Assembly: GCA_902805495.1 (NCBI GenBank)
Contig: CADCTH010000089.1
Coordinates: 1-13,100 of the forward strand
DNA length: 13,100 nucleotides
Source: an uncultured Actinomycetospora sp.
Lineage (GTDB): Bacteria; Actinomycetota; Actinomycetes; Mycobacteriales; Pseudonocardiaceae
Reading direction: 5' to 3'
Shown piece after piece: positions 1-6,244 of this stretch. Position numbers and translations under genes: made by a program. The notes under the pieces were generated by a model. It did no database searches. It was not told where the DNA came from and saw only the letters and a list, made by a program, of their open reading frames with translations. How positions within the stretch are numbered: the stretch's first letter is position 1; each line of letters starts with the position of its first letter.

Positions 1-1778
1 GCGAGACCGTCACCGCCGCCCACGGCCGCCAGGGCGTGCGCGTGGTCGAGCGCGGCGACGAGCGCCGCGTCGAGGCCGACCTGCTCGTCACCGCCGTGGG
101 CTGGACCGCGCCGACCTCGCTGCTCAACCAGTCCGGCGACGTCCCCGTCTACGACCCGCGCGCGGCCCGCTTCCGACCCGACCCCGAGCGGATGCCGGCG
201 AACGTGCTGGCCGCGGGCGGGATCGTCGGCGACGAGGACGTCGACGCGCTCGTCGAGCACGGCGACGCGGTGGGGCGCGAGGCGGCCCGGCGCGCCCACG
301 CCGCGCACGGGAGTGCCCCGGTCGCCGTCGCCGGGCTGCCGGTCGCGGCGCACCCGGAGCTGTTCTCGGCCGGCACCGGCGGCTTCGTCGACCTCTCCGA
401 GGACGTCTCGGCCAAGGACCTACTGACCGCGGTCGCCGAGGGCTACGACTCCGTCGAGCTCGTCAAGCGCTACACCACCGCGACGATGGGACCGGCCCAG
501 GGCAAGCTCGAGACCGTCAACACGGTCGCGATCGTCGCCGCCGCCACCGGACGCACGATCGCCGAGACCGGCACCACCACCTGGCGCCCGATGTACGCGC
601 CGGTGACGCTCGGCGCGCTCGCCGGCCGGCCGCGCGAGCCCGTGCGGTACTCGCCGATGCAGCCCTGGCACGAGCGCCACGGCGCGGTGCCGCTGGTCGC
701 GGGGCAGTGGATCCGCCCCGACCACTACGGCGACCCGGCGGCCGAGGTGACCGCGGTGCGCACCGCGGTCGGCCTCATCGACGTCACCCCGATCGGCAAG
801 CTCGACCTCCGCGGTCCCGACGTGCCGCAGCTCCTCGAGCTGCTCTACGTCAACAAGTGGCAGAAGCTCGGCGTGGGCCGGGTGCGCTACGGGCTCATGT
901 GCGCCGAGGACGGGGTGGTGCTCGACGACGGCGTCACCGGCCGGCTCGGCGAGGAGCACTACCTCATGTCGACCACGTCGTCCGGGGCCGCGACCGTGTG
1001 GGAGTGGGTGGAGCGCTGGCTGCAGACCGCCCGGCCCGAGTGGCGCGTGCACGTCACGCCGGTCACCACGGCCTACGCCAGCATCAACGTCGCCGGGCCG
1101 CGGTCGCGCGAGCTCCTCGGGCGGCTCGTGGACGACGTCGACCTCTACCCCGACGCGTTCGGCTACATGAGCGTGCGCACCGGCACCGTGGCCGGCGTCG
1201 CGGACTGCGTGGTGTGGCGCATCGGCTTCACCGGCGAGCTCTCCTTCGAGGTGCACGTGCCCGCCGGGTACGGCCTGCACGTGTGGGAGCGCCTGGTCGA
1301 GGCCGGGCAGGACCTCGGCGTGCGGCCCTTCGGCGTCGAGGCGCAGCGCATCCTGCGGCTGGAGAAGGGCCACGCGATCGTCGGGCAGGACACCGACGGC
1401 CTGACCCAGGCGTTCAGCGCCGGCGTCGACGAGCTCATCAAGCTCGACAAGCCCGACTTCGTCGGACGGCCCGAGCTCGTGTGGCAGGTGCAGCGCGGCA
1501 CCCATCCCCGCCTGGTCGGCCTGCGCCCGCTCGACGGGTCGGTGGTGCCGCCGGAGGCCAGCCAGATCCTCGACGGCGCCGGCGCCATCGCCGGGCGCGT
1601 GACGTCCAGCCGGATGTCCCCGACGCTCGGGCGCTCGATCGCGCTGGCGCAGCTCGACCCCGAGCTCGCCGCGCTCGGCACCCGGGTCACCGTCCGGCTG
1701 CCCGACGGGCGCGACGTCACCGCCGAGGTCACCGAGCGCGTCCACGTCGACCCCGAAGGAGAGCGCCAGCGTGTCTGA
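1..1778 (+). CDS. soxA: Sarcosine oxidase alpha subunit, C-terminal part (5' end outside window)
   Basis: The reading frame is open from the window edge (first whole codon at base 3), so the gene is partial; about 591 residues are visible, whereas the family is usually near 950-1000. The first ~100 residues are the end of the FAD/NAD-binding domain (AVGW, then NVLAAGGIVGD). The stretch around fragment residues 120-205 (FVDLSEDVSAKDL, then VKRYTTATMGPAQGK) matches the linker domain of sarcosine oxidase alpha. From about residue 216 (YSPMQPWHERHG) to the end lies the GcvT-like aminomethyltransferase domain that binds tetrahydrofolate. The enzyme oxidatively demethylates sarcosine to glycine, passing the one-carbon unit to tetrahydrofolate and making hydrogen peroxide. 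soxG follows with an 8-base overlap, which supports the heterotetrameric soxBDAG type over a stand-alone GcvT-fusion dehydrogenase. soxB and soxD are not in the window. The identification is by remembered family motifs, not alignment. Confidence 0.93.
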   Translation, partial: ETVTAAHGRQGVRVVERGDERRVEADLLVTAVGWTAPTSLLNQSGDVPVYDPRAARFRPDPERMPANVLAAGGIVGDEDVDALVEHGDAVGREAARRAHAAHGSAPVAVAGLPVAAHPELFSAGTGGFVDLSEDVSAKDLLTAVAEGYDSVELVKRYTTATMGPAQGKLETVNTVAIVAAATGRTIAETGTTTWRPMYAPVTLGALAGRPREPVRYSPMQPWHERHGAVPLVAGQWIRPDHYGDPAAEVTAVRTAVGLIDVTPIGKLDLRGPDVPQLLELLYVNKWQKLGVGRVRYGLMCAEDGVVLDDGVTGRLGEEHYLMSTTSSGAATVWEWVERWLQTARPEWRVHVTPVTTAYASINVAGPRSRELLGRLVDDVDLYPDAFGYMSVRTGTVAGVADCVVWRIGFTGELSFEVHVPAGYGLHVWERLVEAGQDLGVRPFGVEAQRILRLEKGHAIVGQDTDGLTQAFSAGVDELIKLDKPDFVGRPELVWQVQRGTHPRLVGLRPLDGSVVPPEASQILDGAGAIAGRVTSSRMSPTLGRSIALAQLDPELAALGTRVTVRLPDGRDVTAEVTERVHVDPEGERQRV

Positions 1779-2406
1779 GCAGAGCGTCCCGCTCGCCCGC
1801 AGCCCCGTCGCCGCCTCCCCCGCCACCATGGTGGCCGGGTGGGAGGTGTGTGCCCGGGTGGCCACCGGCGCCCTGACGCTCGCGGACGAGACGTCGCGAT
1901 CCAAGGTGCTCGTGCGCGCACCCTTCGCCGGGGCCTCCCGCGAGGCCCTCGGCGTGCCGTTCGGCCGTACCGCGCGCACCGACCTCGGGGCGGCGGGCGA
2001 GATCCTGCTCGTCGGCTCGGGGCCCGGCGAGTGGCTGGCGCTGGGCGCGCCGGGCACTTCCGGCGCGCTGCGCACCGCGCTCGAGGAGCGGCTGGCGGGC
2101 ACCGGCGAGTTCACGTCGGTCCTCGACCTCACCCACGGCCGGGCGCTGCTGCGGCTGCGGGGCGCGACGTCGCCGGTCGTGCTCGCCGGCCTCTGCGCGA
2201 TCGACCTCGCGGACCGCGTCACCCCCGACGGCACCGCGTTGCGGACCTCGGTGGCCGGGGTGGTCACCGACGTCGTGCGGGACGACGTCGGCGGCGTGCG
2301 GTCCTACCTGCTGCACTGCGAGCGCTCGTCGGGCCAGTACCTGTTCGACGCGCTGCTCGACGCCGGCTCCCGGTCGGGGATCGAGGTCACCGGCCCGGGG
2401 TCCTGA
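1771..2406 (+). CDS. soxG: Sarcosine oxidase gamma subunit
   Basis: 211 residues, within the usual range for SoxG. GTG start at 1771 overlaps the soxA stop (1776-1778) by 8 bases, and an AAGGAGAG ribosome binding site ends just inside soxA at 1763, so the two are translationally linked. The region SVLDLTHGRALLRLRG followed by LAGLCAIDL and RTSVAGVVTDVVRDD is typical of SoxG, a small GcvT-like fold that packs against the alpha subunit in the cytoplasmic alpha-beta-gamma-delta complex. It has no catalytic residues of its own that I can point to. The N-terminal ~20 residues are rich in Ser/Ala/Pro and may be a disordered extension. It is the last gene of the sox operon: the tetR gene converges from the other side with only 3 bases between the stop codons. 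I see no separate terminator. Confidence 0.9.
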   Translation: MSEQSVPLARSPVAASPATMVAGWEVCARVATGALTLADETSRSKVLVRAPFAGASREALGVPFGRTARTDLGAAGEILLVGSGPGEWLALGAPGTSGALRTALEERLAGTGEFTSVLDLTHGRALLRLRGATSPVVLAGLCAIDLADRVTPDGTALRTSVAGVVTDVVRDDVGGVRSYLLHCERSSGQYLFDALLDAGSRSGIEVTGPGS

Positions 2407-2409
2407 GCG

Positions 2410-3066
2410 TCACCGCCCGCCCGGGACGCCCCCGCACGCGGTCCAGACCATCGCGGCGGTGCGCCGGGCCCAGTCGTCGGTGATGGGCTCGCCGCGCACG
2501 GCGTGCGCCAGCCACGACCCGGTCAGCAGGTCCTCGGCCATCGCGTGGTCGGCCTGCCCGCGCAGCGCCCCCGCCTCCACCCCGGCCCGCAGGCACGCGC
2601 GGAAGCGGCGGTGACGGGGCTCGACCACGTGGCGCCGGAACTGCTCGCGCACCCGCGGGTCGGCGCTGTCCCCCAGCGCGGTGGCCGCGAGCGAGGTCGC
2701 GTCGGCCTCGAGGACGAAGTGCCGGAAGCGCGCGAGCTCGGCAACGAGGTCGGCGAAGGGGTCGCCCGACGGCGCGGGCGGGGTGTCGTGCCCGATCGTG
2801 CCGATCGCCGCGATCGCGAGCTCGGTGCGGCCGGCCCACCGGCGGTAGACCGCCGCCCGCGTGGTGCCGGCGTCCTCGGCCACGGCGGCGACGGACAGCC
2901 CCTGCACGCCCGACGCCCGCAGGTGGCGCAGGGCCACCGCGAGCACGGTCCGGTCGATCTCCGCGTTGCGGGGACGCCCGGCGACCGTCGCCGCGCCGTC
3001 GCCGTTGCCGACGCGCCGCGTCGGCGGGGCGGCCGGGACGGACTCGGTCTCGTCGGCGTGGGGCAC
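2410..3066 (-). CDS. TetR/AcrR-family transcriptional regulator
   Basis: 218 residues from the GTG at 3066. After a ~28-residue flexible N-terminus comes the TetR DNA-binding domain: GRPRNAEIDRTVLAVALRHL, then the helix-turn-helix LSVAAVAEDAGTTRAAVYRRW at about residues 57-77, a near-canonical TetR pattern. The C-terminal ~130 residues (FADLVAELARFRHFVLEADA to the end) form the ligand-binding and dimerisation part, whose ligand cannot be read from sequence. The frame stays open upstream to 3279, but the extra residues there look like translated intergenic DNA. GTG 3099 is an alternative start with an AGGGA about 12 bases upstream; the 3066 start lacks a good ribosome binding site, so the exact start is uncertain. 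It is divergent from the 3332-4275 gene pair, the likely target, and convergent with soxG (3-base gap). Control of sox genes cannot be excluded. Confidence 0.88.
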   Translation of the reverse strand: MPHADETESVPAAPPTRRVGNGDGAATVAGRPRNAEIDRTVLAVALRHLRASGVQGLSVAAVAEDAGTTRAAVYRRWAGRTELAIAAIGTIGHDTPPAPSGDPFADLVAELARFRHFVLEADATSLAATALGDSADPRVREQFRRHVVEPRHRRFRACLRAGVEAGALRGQADHAMAEDLLTGSWLAHAVRGEPITDDWARRTAAMVWTACGGVPGGR

Positions 3067-3229
3067 GCCCGGAAAGGTGTCCGGTGGACGCCGATCCACA
3101 AACGTGCCGTATCCCTGATCGAGACCGATGGTCCGCGGCCGACCCCGCCCCGTGTCCACCGACTGGTCCGTCGGAGTGAACGGGAGACAAGCACTGCTGC
3201 TCTGTTCCCGGGCATCGGCACCGTGCGTG

Positions 3230-3258
3230 TTGCTCTGCTCCCCCGAGCCCGCTACGTT
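3230..3258 (+). promoter_or_regulatory. Probable housekeeping promoter of the 3332-4275 operon
   Basis: TTGCTC (3230-3235) and TACGTT (3253-3258) are separated by 17 bases and fit the actinobacterial -35 (TTGnnn) and -10 (TAnnnT) pattern. Transcription would start near 3265, giving a leader of roughly 65 bases before the GTG at 3332. Assigned by eye only. Confidence 0.5.
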
Positions 3259-3269
3259 CCCCTGTGATC

Positions 3270-3292
3270 CGATACACATCTGGTCCGTATCG
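3270..3292. promoter_or_regulatory. Candidate operator, inverted repeat CGATAC-N11-GTATCG
   Basis: Perfect 6-bp half-sites, CGATAC at 3270-3275 and GTATCG at 3287-3292, span 23 bp, a usual size for a TetR-family operator. The repeat begins about 5 bases after the predicted transcription start, where a bound repressor would block elongation or initiation. The sequence is also less GC-rich than its surroundings. Binding by the neighbouring TetR protein is inferred. Confidence 0.45.
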
Positions 3293-3331
3293 CAGGCCGC
3301 GACGGGGACCGCCGGCGGAAAGGGGCGTCAC

Positions 3332-3676
3332 GTGATCACTCGACGCGACCTGGACCTCATCAGCTCCAGCACCCTCGACCGCCCCGCGGCGGTCGCCGCC
3401 GCCACCGAGTACGTGCTGGTCCGCGAGAACCCGCCGGCCGCGGAGGGCTGGTCGCTGCAGTGCCGGCGCGGGGGCCGGGTCGTCCGGACGATCCCGCTCG
3501 CCCCGCGCGGTGCCGCGCCGCGGGTGCGCCCCGCCGTCGCCCAGGCCGTGGCGGTGCGCGTGCTCACCGAGCACGGGGTGTTCGTCAGCGGGTGGAACCA
3601 GGCCGACGACGGGGACCGCGACGTCGTGCGCTTCGTCGCCCGCCGGCCGCACGGGGCCGACGCGCTCCTGGTCTGA
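3332..3676 (+). CDS. Hypothetical protein, 114 residues
   Basis: The GTG at 3332 follows a good ribosome binding site (GGAAAGGGG, 3317-3325). The product starts VITRRDLDLISSSTLDRP and is soluble, with no membrane segment, signal peptide or cysteine-rich motif apart from a single Cys in WSLQCRRGG. It reads like a small alpha/beta domain: an N-terminal helix with RPAAVAAATEYVLVREN, a central strand pair (GWSLQCRRGGRVVRTIPL), a helix (RPAVAQAVAVRVLTEHG) and a final strand (RDVVRFVARRP). I do not recognise a family. The next gene begins 20 bases after its stop with its own ribosome binding site, so the two are probably cotranscribed from the 3230-3258 promoter. Third-position GC bias and a clean start argue that it is real. 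Confidence 0.7.
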   Translation: MITRRDLDLISSSTLDRPAAVAAATEYVLVRENPPAAEGWSLQCRRGGRVVRTIPLAPRGAAPRVRPAVAQAVAVRVLTEHGVFVSGWNQADDGDRDVVRFVARRPHGADALLV

Positions 3677-3696
3677 GGTCCTGCCAGGGTGAGCTG

Positions 3697-4275
3697 GTGG
3701 GCGCGGACGTCTGGGTCGTGGCCGGTGCGCCGGGCGCGGGCAAGAGCACCGTGGCCGACCGGCTGCTCGCGCTCCTGCGCCCCGTGCCCGCGCTGCTGGA
3801 CAAGGACACGCTCTACGGCGGCTTCGTCGCCGCTACCCTCGCCGCGGCCGGGCGGCCCGACGGCGAGCGCGAGGGCCCGTGGTACGACGAGCACGTCAAG
3901 GTCCACGAGTACGCGGGGCTGACCGCGGCCGCCCGCGAGATCCGCGGACACGGGTGCCCGGTCCTGCTCAGCGCCCCGTTCACCGGGCAGATCCGCGACC
4001 CGGCGCGGTGGCGGACCTGGGTGGACGAGCTCGGCGGCGAGCCGGTGCGGCTGGTCTGGGTGTCCTGCGACCCCACCACCCTGCGCCGGCGCCTCGAGGC
4101 GCGCGGGCGCCCGCACGACGCCGGCAAACTCGCCGCGTTCGACGCCTTCGTCGCCCGGATGCGGCCGGACGTCCCGCCACCGGTGCCGCACCTCGCCGTA
4201 CGCACCGGTGGAGACGCGGGCATCGACGCCCAGCTCCGGGACGCGGACGGCACGGGCGTCAGACGACCAGGCTGA
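3697..4275 (+). CDS. P-loop kinase-like ATP-binding protein (AAA family)
   Basis: 192 residues from GTG 3697, which has AGGGTGAG 7 bases upstream; the frame extends further 5' but only as a shadow of the previous gene. A Walker A motif, GAPGAGKST, lies at residues 10-18, followed by an acidic DKD at 35-37, where small kinases bind substrate or magnesium. The segment LVWVSCDPTTLRRRLEARGRPHD (119-141) has the strand, helix and Arg-rich lid seen in shikimate/gluconate/chloramphenicol kinase-like proteins. It probably phosphorylates a small molecule with ATP in the cytosol; the substrate is unknown. It does not match ordinary gluconate kinase in the lid or the substrate region, although gntP lies next to it. 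Its 3' end overlaps the convergent gntP by 17 bases. Zeta-toxin-like kinase is another possibility, but no antitoxin is evident. Confidence 0.8.
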   Translation: MGADVWVVAGAPGAGKSTVADRLLALLRPVPALLDKDTLYGGFVAATLAAAGRPDGEREGPWYDEHVKVHEYAGLTAAAREIRGHGCPVLLSAPFTGQIRDPARWRTWVDELGGEPVRLVWVSCDPTTLRRRLEARGRPHDAGKLAAFDAFVARMRPDVPPPVPHLAVRTGGDAGIDAQLRDADGTGVRRPG

Positions 4276-5716
4276 GCGCGGCGGCGATGAGGAACCCGAC
4301 GACGCCGATGAGGGTCTCCATCACCGTCCAGGTGCGCAGGGTCGTCGCCACGTCCATGCCGAGGAACCGGCCGACGAGCCAGAAGCCCGAGTCGTTGACG
4401 TGGGACAGCGCCGTCGACCCCCCGGCGATGGCGATGACGACGAGCGCCACGTCGAAGCTCGACATGCCGCTGGTGGCCACGGCCGGCGCGACGAGGGCCG
4501 CGGTGGTCAGCAGCGCCACCGTCGCCGAGCCCTGGGCGACGCGCAGGCACAGCGCGATGACGAACGCGGCGACGATCACGGGCAGGCCCAGCGCGTCGAG
4601 CGATGCGGTCAGCGCCGTCCCGATCCCGCTGGCCTGGAGCACCTCCCCGAACATGCCGCCCGCGCCCGTGATGAGGATGATCGCGCAGATCGGCCCGAGG
4701 GAGGAGTTGAGCAGCTCCTCGACCTCGTCGCGGCTGAAGCGTTCGCGTGCCAGGACCACGATGGCGACGAGCAGCGTGATGAGCAGGGCGATCGGGGTCT
4801 CGCCGATCAGGCTCAGCGCCGCCACCCACGTCGCGTCCTCGGGGACCACGCCGTAGGTGCCCAGGGTGTTCAGTCCCGTGTTGAACAGGATCAGCACCAG
4901 CGGGAGCAGCAGCAGGGTGAGCACGGTGCCGAAGGCCGGGGCGCGGACCGGGGTCTCGGTGACGGTGCGCGCGACCGTGGCACCGCCGTCGCCGGGCTCC
5001 TCGTCACCGGGCTCGTCACCGTCCCGGGCCTCGGGCCCCGGCTGGCGGCCGCCACCGAACACGTCGGGCACGGCGAGGTCGATCCGGTGGCCGATCCAGC
5101 GGGAGAACAGGTACGACGAGATGAACCACGTCGGCAACCCGACGACCAGGCCCGCGACGACGAGCAGCCCGATGTCGGCGCCCAGCAGGTTGCCCGCGCC
5201 GACCGGTCCGGGGTGGGGCGGCACGAAGGCGTGCATGACGGCGAACCCGCCGGCCGCGGGCAGCGCGTAGAGCAGGAGCGACCCGCCGAAGCGCCGGGCC
5301 ACGGTGAAGATGATCGGCAGCAGGATGACGAAGGCCGCGTCGAAGAAGATCGGGAAGCCGAACAGCAGCGCCGCGATGCCGAGGGCCAACGGAGCGCGCC
5401 GTTCCCCGAAGCGCCGGACGAGCGTGTCGGCGAGCACCTGCGCCCCGCCGGTGACCTCGAGCAGCTTCCCGAGCATCGCTCCCAGCCCGACGAGGAGCGC
5501 GACCTCGGCGAGCGTCGAGCCGAAGCCGTCGAGGAGCGTGTCGAGGAGCTCGGAGACCGGCAGCCCGGTGGCGACGCCGGTCAGGACGCTCACCAGGACG
5601 AGCGCCACGAAGGCGTGGAGCCGGAGCCACATGATGAGGACGAGCAGGACGGCGACCGCGCCGACCGCGATCAGCAGCAGCGGCGCCGTCCCGAGCGTCG
5701 GGGCCGGTTGGTCCAC
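4259..5716 (-). CDS. gntP: GntP-family gluconate:H+ symporter (permease)
   Basis: 485 residues. GTG start at 5716 is chosen because GAGGAGG lies just upstream on the - strand (5722-5728); the longer open frame adds unrelated sequence. The protein is almost entirely hydrophobic, with a dozen or more membrane segments. GntP signatures are plain: GFPIFFDAAFVILLPII (120-136), FVPPHPGP (164-171), and near the C-terminus ITGAGGMFGEVL and HVNDSGFWLVGRFLGMD. The family imports gluconate or related sugar acids with protons across the inner membrane. Residues ~221-250 form an acidic Gly/Pro/Asp/Glu-rich loop between membrane segments, longer than in the classical ~445-residue enterobacterial proteins. 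The exact substrate is not shown, and family members also carry idonate, fructuronate or glycerate. No gluconate kinase or GntR regulator is adjacent. Confidence 0.93.
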   Translation of the reverse strand: MDQPAPTLGTAPLLLIAVGAVAVLLVLIMWLRLHAFVALVLVSVLTGVATGLPVSELLDTLLDGFGSTLAEVALLVGLGAMLGKLLEVTGGAQVLADTLVRRFGERRAPLALGIAALLFGFPIFFDAAFVILLPIIFTVARRFGGSLLLYALPAAGGFAVMHAFVPPHPGPVGAGNLLGADIGLLVVAGLVVGLPTWFISSYLFSRWIGHRIDLAVPDVFGGGRQPGPEARDGDEPGDEEPGDGGATVARTVTETPVRAPAFGTVLTLLLLPLVLILFNTGLNTLGTYGVVPEDATWVAALSLIGETPIALLITLLVAIVVLARERFSRDEVEELLNSSLGPICAIILITGAGGMFGEVLQASGIGTALTASLDALGLPVIVAAFVIALCLRVAQGSATVALLTTAALVAPAVATSGMSSFDVALVVIAIAGGSTALSHVNDSGFWLVGRFLGMDVATTLRTWTVMETLIGVVGFLIAAALSLVV

Positions 5717-5727
5717 GGTGTCCTCCT

Positions 5728-5743
5728 CGGGCCGATGGGCCCG
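5728..5743 (-). promoter_or_regulatory. GC-rich hairpin at the gntP ribosome binding site
   Basis: CGGGCC (5728-5733), loop GATG, GGCCCG (5738-5743) form a 6-bp stem whose edge touches the gntP Shine-Dalgarno (5722-5728). Further GC-rich repeats follow in the leader up to about 5757. Such a stem could lower ribosome access, but GC-rich leaders form stems readily, so a regulatory role is only a possibility. Confidence 0.25.
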
Positions 5744-5850
5744 GCTCCGGGCCCCGGACGGGTGATCAGACCACGAGGAGCCCGCGCGGCGCGTCGACGA
5801 TCCGGAGGAATCGAGCGTTCCCCGCGCCCGACGTGGCAGCACGCAAGGGC

Positions 5851-5867
5851 TAGCGTGCCGGTCCGTG
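5851..5867 (+). promoter_or_regulatory. -10 element of a leaderless promoter for the VOC gene
   Basis: TAGCGT (5851-5856) fits TAnnnT and ends 8 bases before the GTG at 5865, so transcription should begin at or next to the start codon. There is no Shine-Dalgarno at a workable distance. A weak -35 (CCGACG, 5828-5833) lies 17 bases upstream. The same TAGCGT precedes the molybdoenzyme gene at 10602. Confidence 0.5.
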
Positions 5868-6224
5868 ACCGCAGCCCGCCCGATCGCGGTGGCCGTCGAC
5901 GCCCGCGACCCCGAGTCCCTGGCCGCGTTCTGGTGCGTCGTGCTCGGCACCCACGTCGTCCAGCGCTGGACCGACGCGCACGGCACCGCCTACGTCGGGA
6001 TCGGGCTGGTCGGCGAGGTGGAGCTGCTGTTCCAGGCGGTCGCGGAGCCGACCGGGGGGAAGAACCGCGTGCACCTCGACCTCGCCGCGGGCTCCGACCA
6101 GCGGGCGGAGGTCGAACGCCTCGTCGGCCTCGGCGCCCGGGTGCTCGACGAGGCCCCCGACCACCCCTGGATCGTGCTCGCCGACCCGGAGGGCAACGAG
6201 TTCTGCGTGCTGCCGCCGCGCTGA
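5865..6224 (+). CDS. VOC-family protein (glyoxalase-like domain)
   Basis: 119 residues, one complete Glyoxalase_6-type domain made of two beta-alpha-beta-beta-beta units. The first runs from IAVAVDARDPESLAAFWCVVLG to about residue 57, and the second holds VHLDLAAG (His70) and ends in the family signature LADPEGNEFCVLPP (residues 105-118). His70 and Glu112 occupy places where related metal-dependent members bind metal, but many proteins of this group are uncharacterised and some are resistance or binding proteins without catalysis. The GTG start is probably leaderless. The gene is divergent from gntP (148-base gap) and convergent with the YihY gene, whose stop lies 10 bases away. Cytosolic; substrate unknown. 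Confidence 0.88.
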   Translation: MTAARPIAVAVDARDPESLAAFWCVVLGTHVVQRWTDAHGTAYVGIGLVGEVELLFQAVAEPTGGKNRVHLDLAAGSDQRAEVERLVGLGARVLDEAPDHPWIVLADPEGNEFCVLPPR

Positions 6225-6227
6225 CCC

Positions 6228-6244
6228 CGACCCCTCAGGGGTCG
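6228..6244. terminator. Short bidirectional hairpin between convergent genes
   Basis: CGACCCC (6228-6234), loop TCA, GGGGTCG (6238-6244): a perfect 7-bp stem placed between the VOC stop and the end of the YihY gene, whose stop codon is the loop. It is palindromic, so it could serve both strands. No T-run follows on either side, which is common in high-GC actinobacteria. Termination activity is inferred. Confidence 0.45.

Larger units (their letters stand above)
3067..3331. promoter_or_regulatory. Divergent regulatory region between tetR and the unknown gene
   Basis: This 265-base gap is the longest stretch without a convincing gene. It holds three short inverted repeats: GTGGA-N6-TCCAC (3084-3099), CCGAC-N6-GTCGG (3159-3174) and CGATAC-N11-GTATCG (3270-3292), plus GACC-N3-GGTC at 3123-3133. 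Only the third sits in a typical operator place, directly after a likely promoter. Open frames cross the gap on both strands, but their translations (runs of Pro, Arg and Ser with no domain) look like noise. That TetR binds here is inference from the usual habit of divergent TetR genes. Confidence 0.5.

Noticed and set aside
420..2267. Long - strand open frame (615 codons) opposite soxA and soxG
   Set aside because: Shadow frame caused by high GC. Its translation is Arg/Ala/Pro/Gly/Asp-rich with no domain, while the + strand frames show clear sox motifs.
3067..3279. Extended N-terminus of the TetR protein from ATG 3279
   Set aside because: The extra 71 residues have no TetR-like content and would cover the promoter and operator of the divergent operon; TetR proteins normally begin shortly before the helix-turn-helix.
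3128..3331. Extended N-terminus of the 114-residue unknown protein
   Set aside because: The promoter elements lie inside this stretch, and the GTG at 3332 has a good ribosome binding site.
3697..4275. Calling the P-loop protein gluconate kinase (gntK) because gntP is adjacent
   Set aside because: The lid and substrate-binding regions do not follow the gluconate kinase pattern and the genes are convergent, not in one operon.
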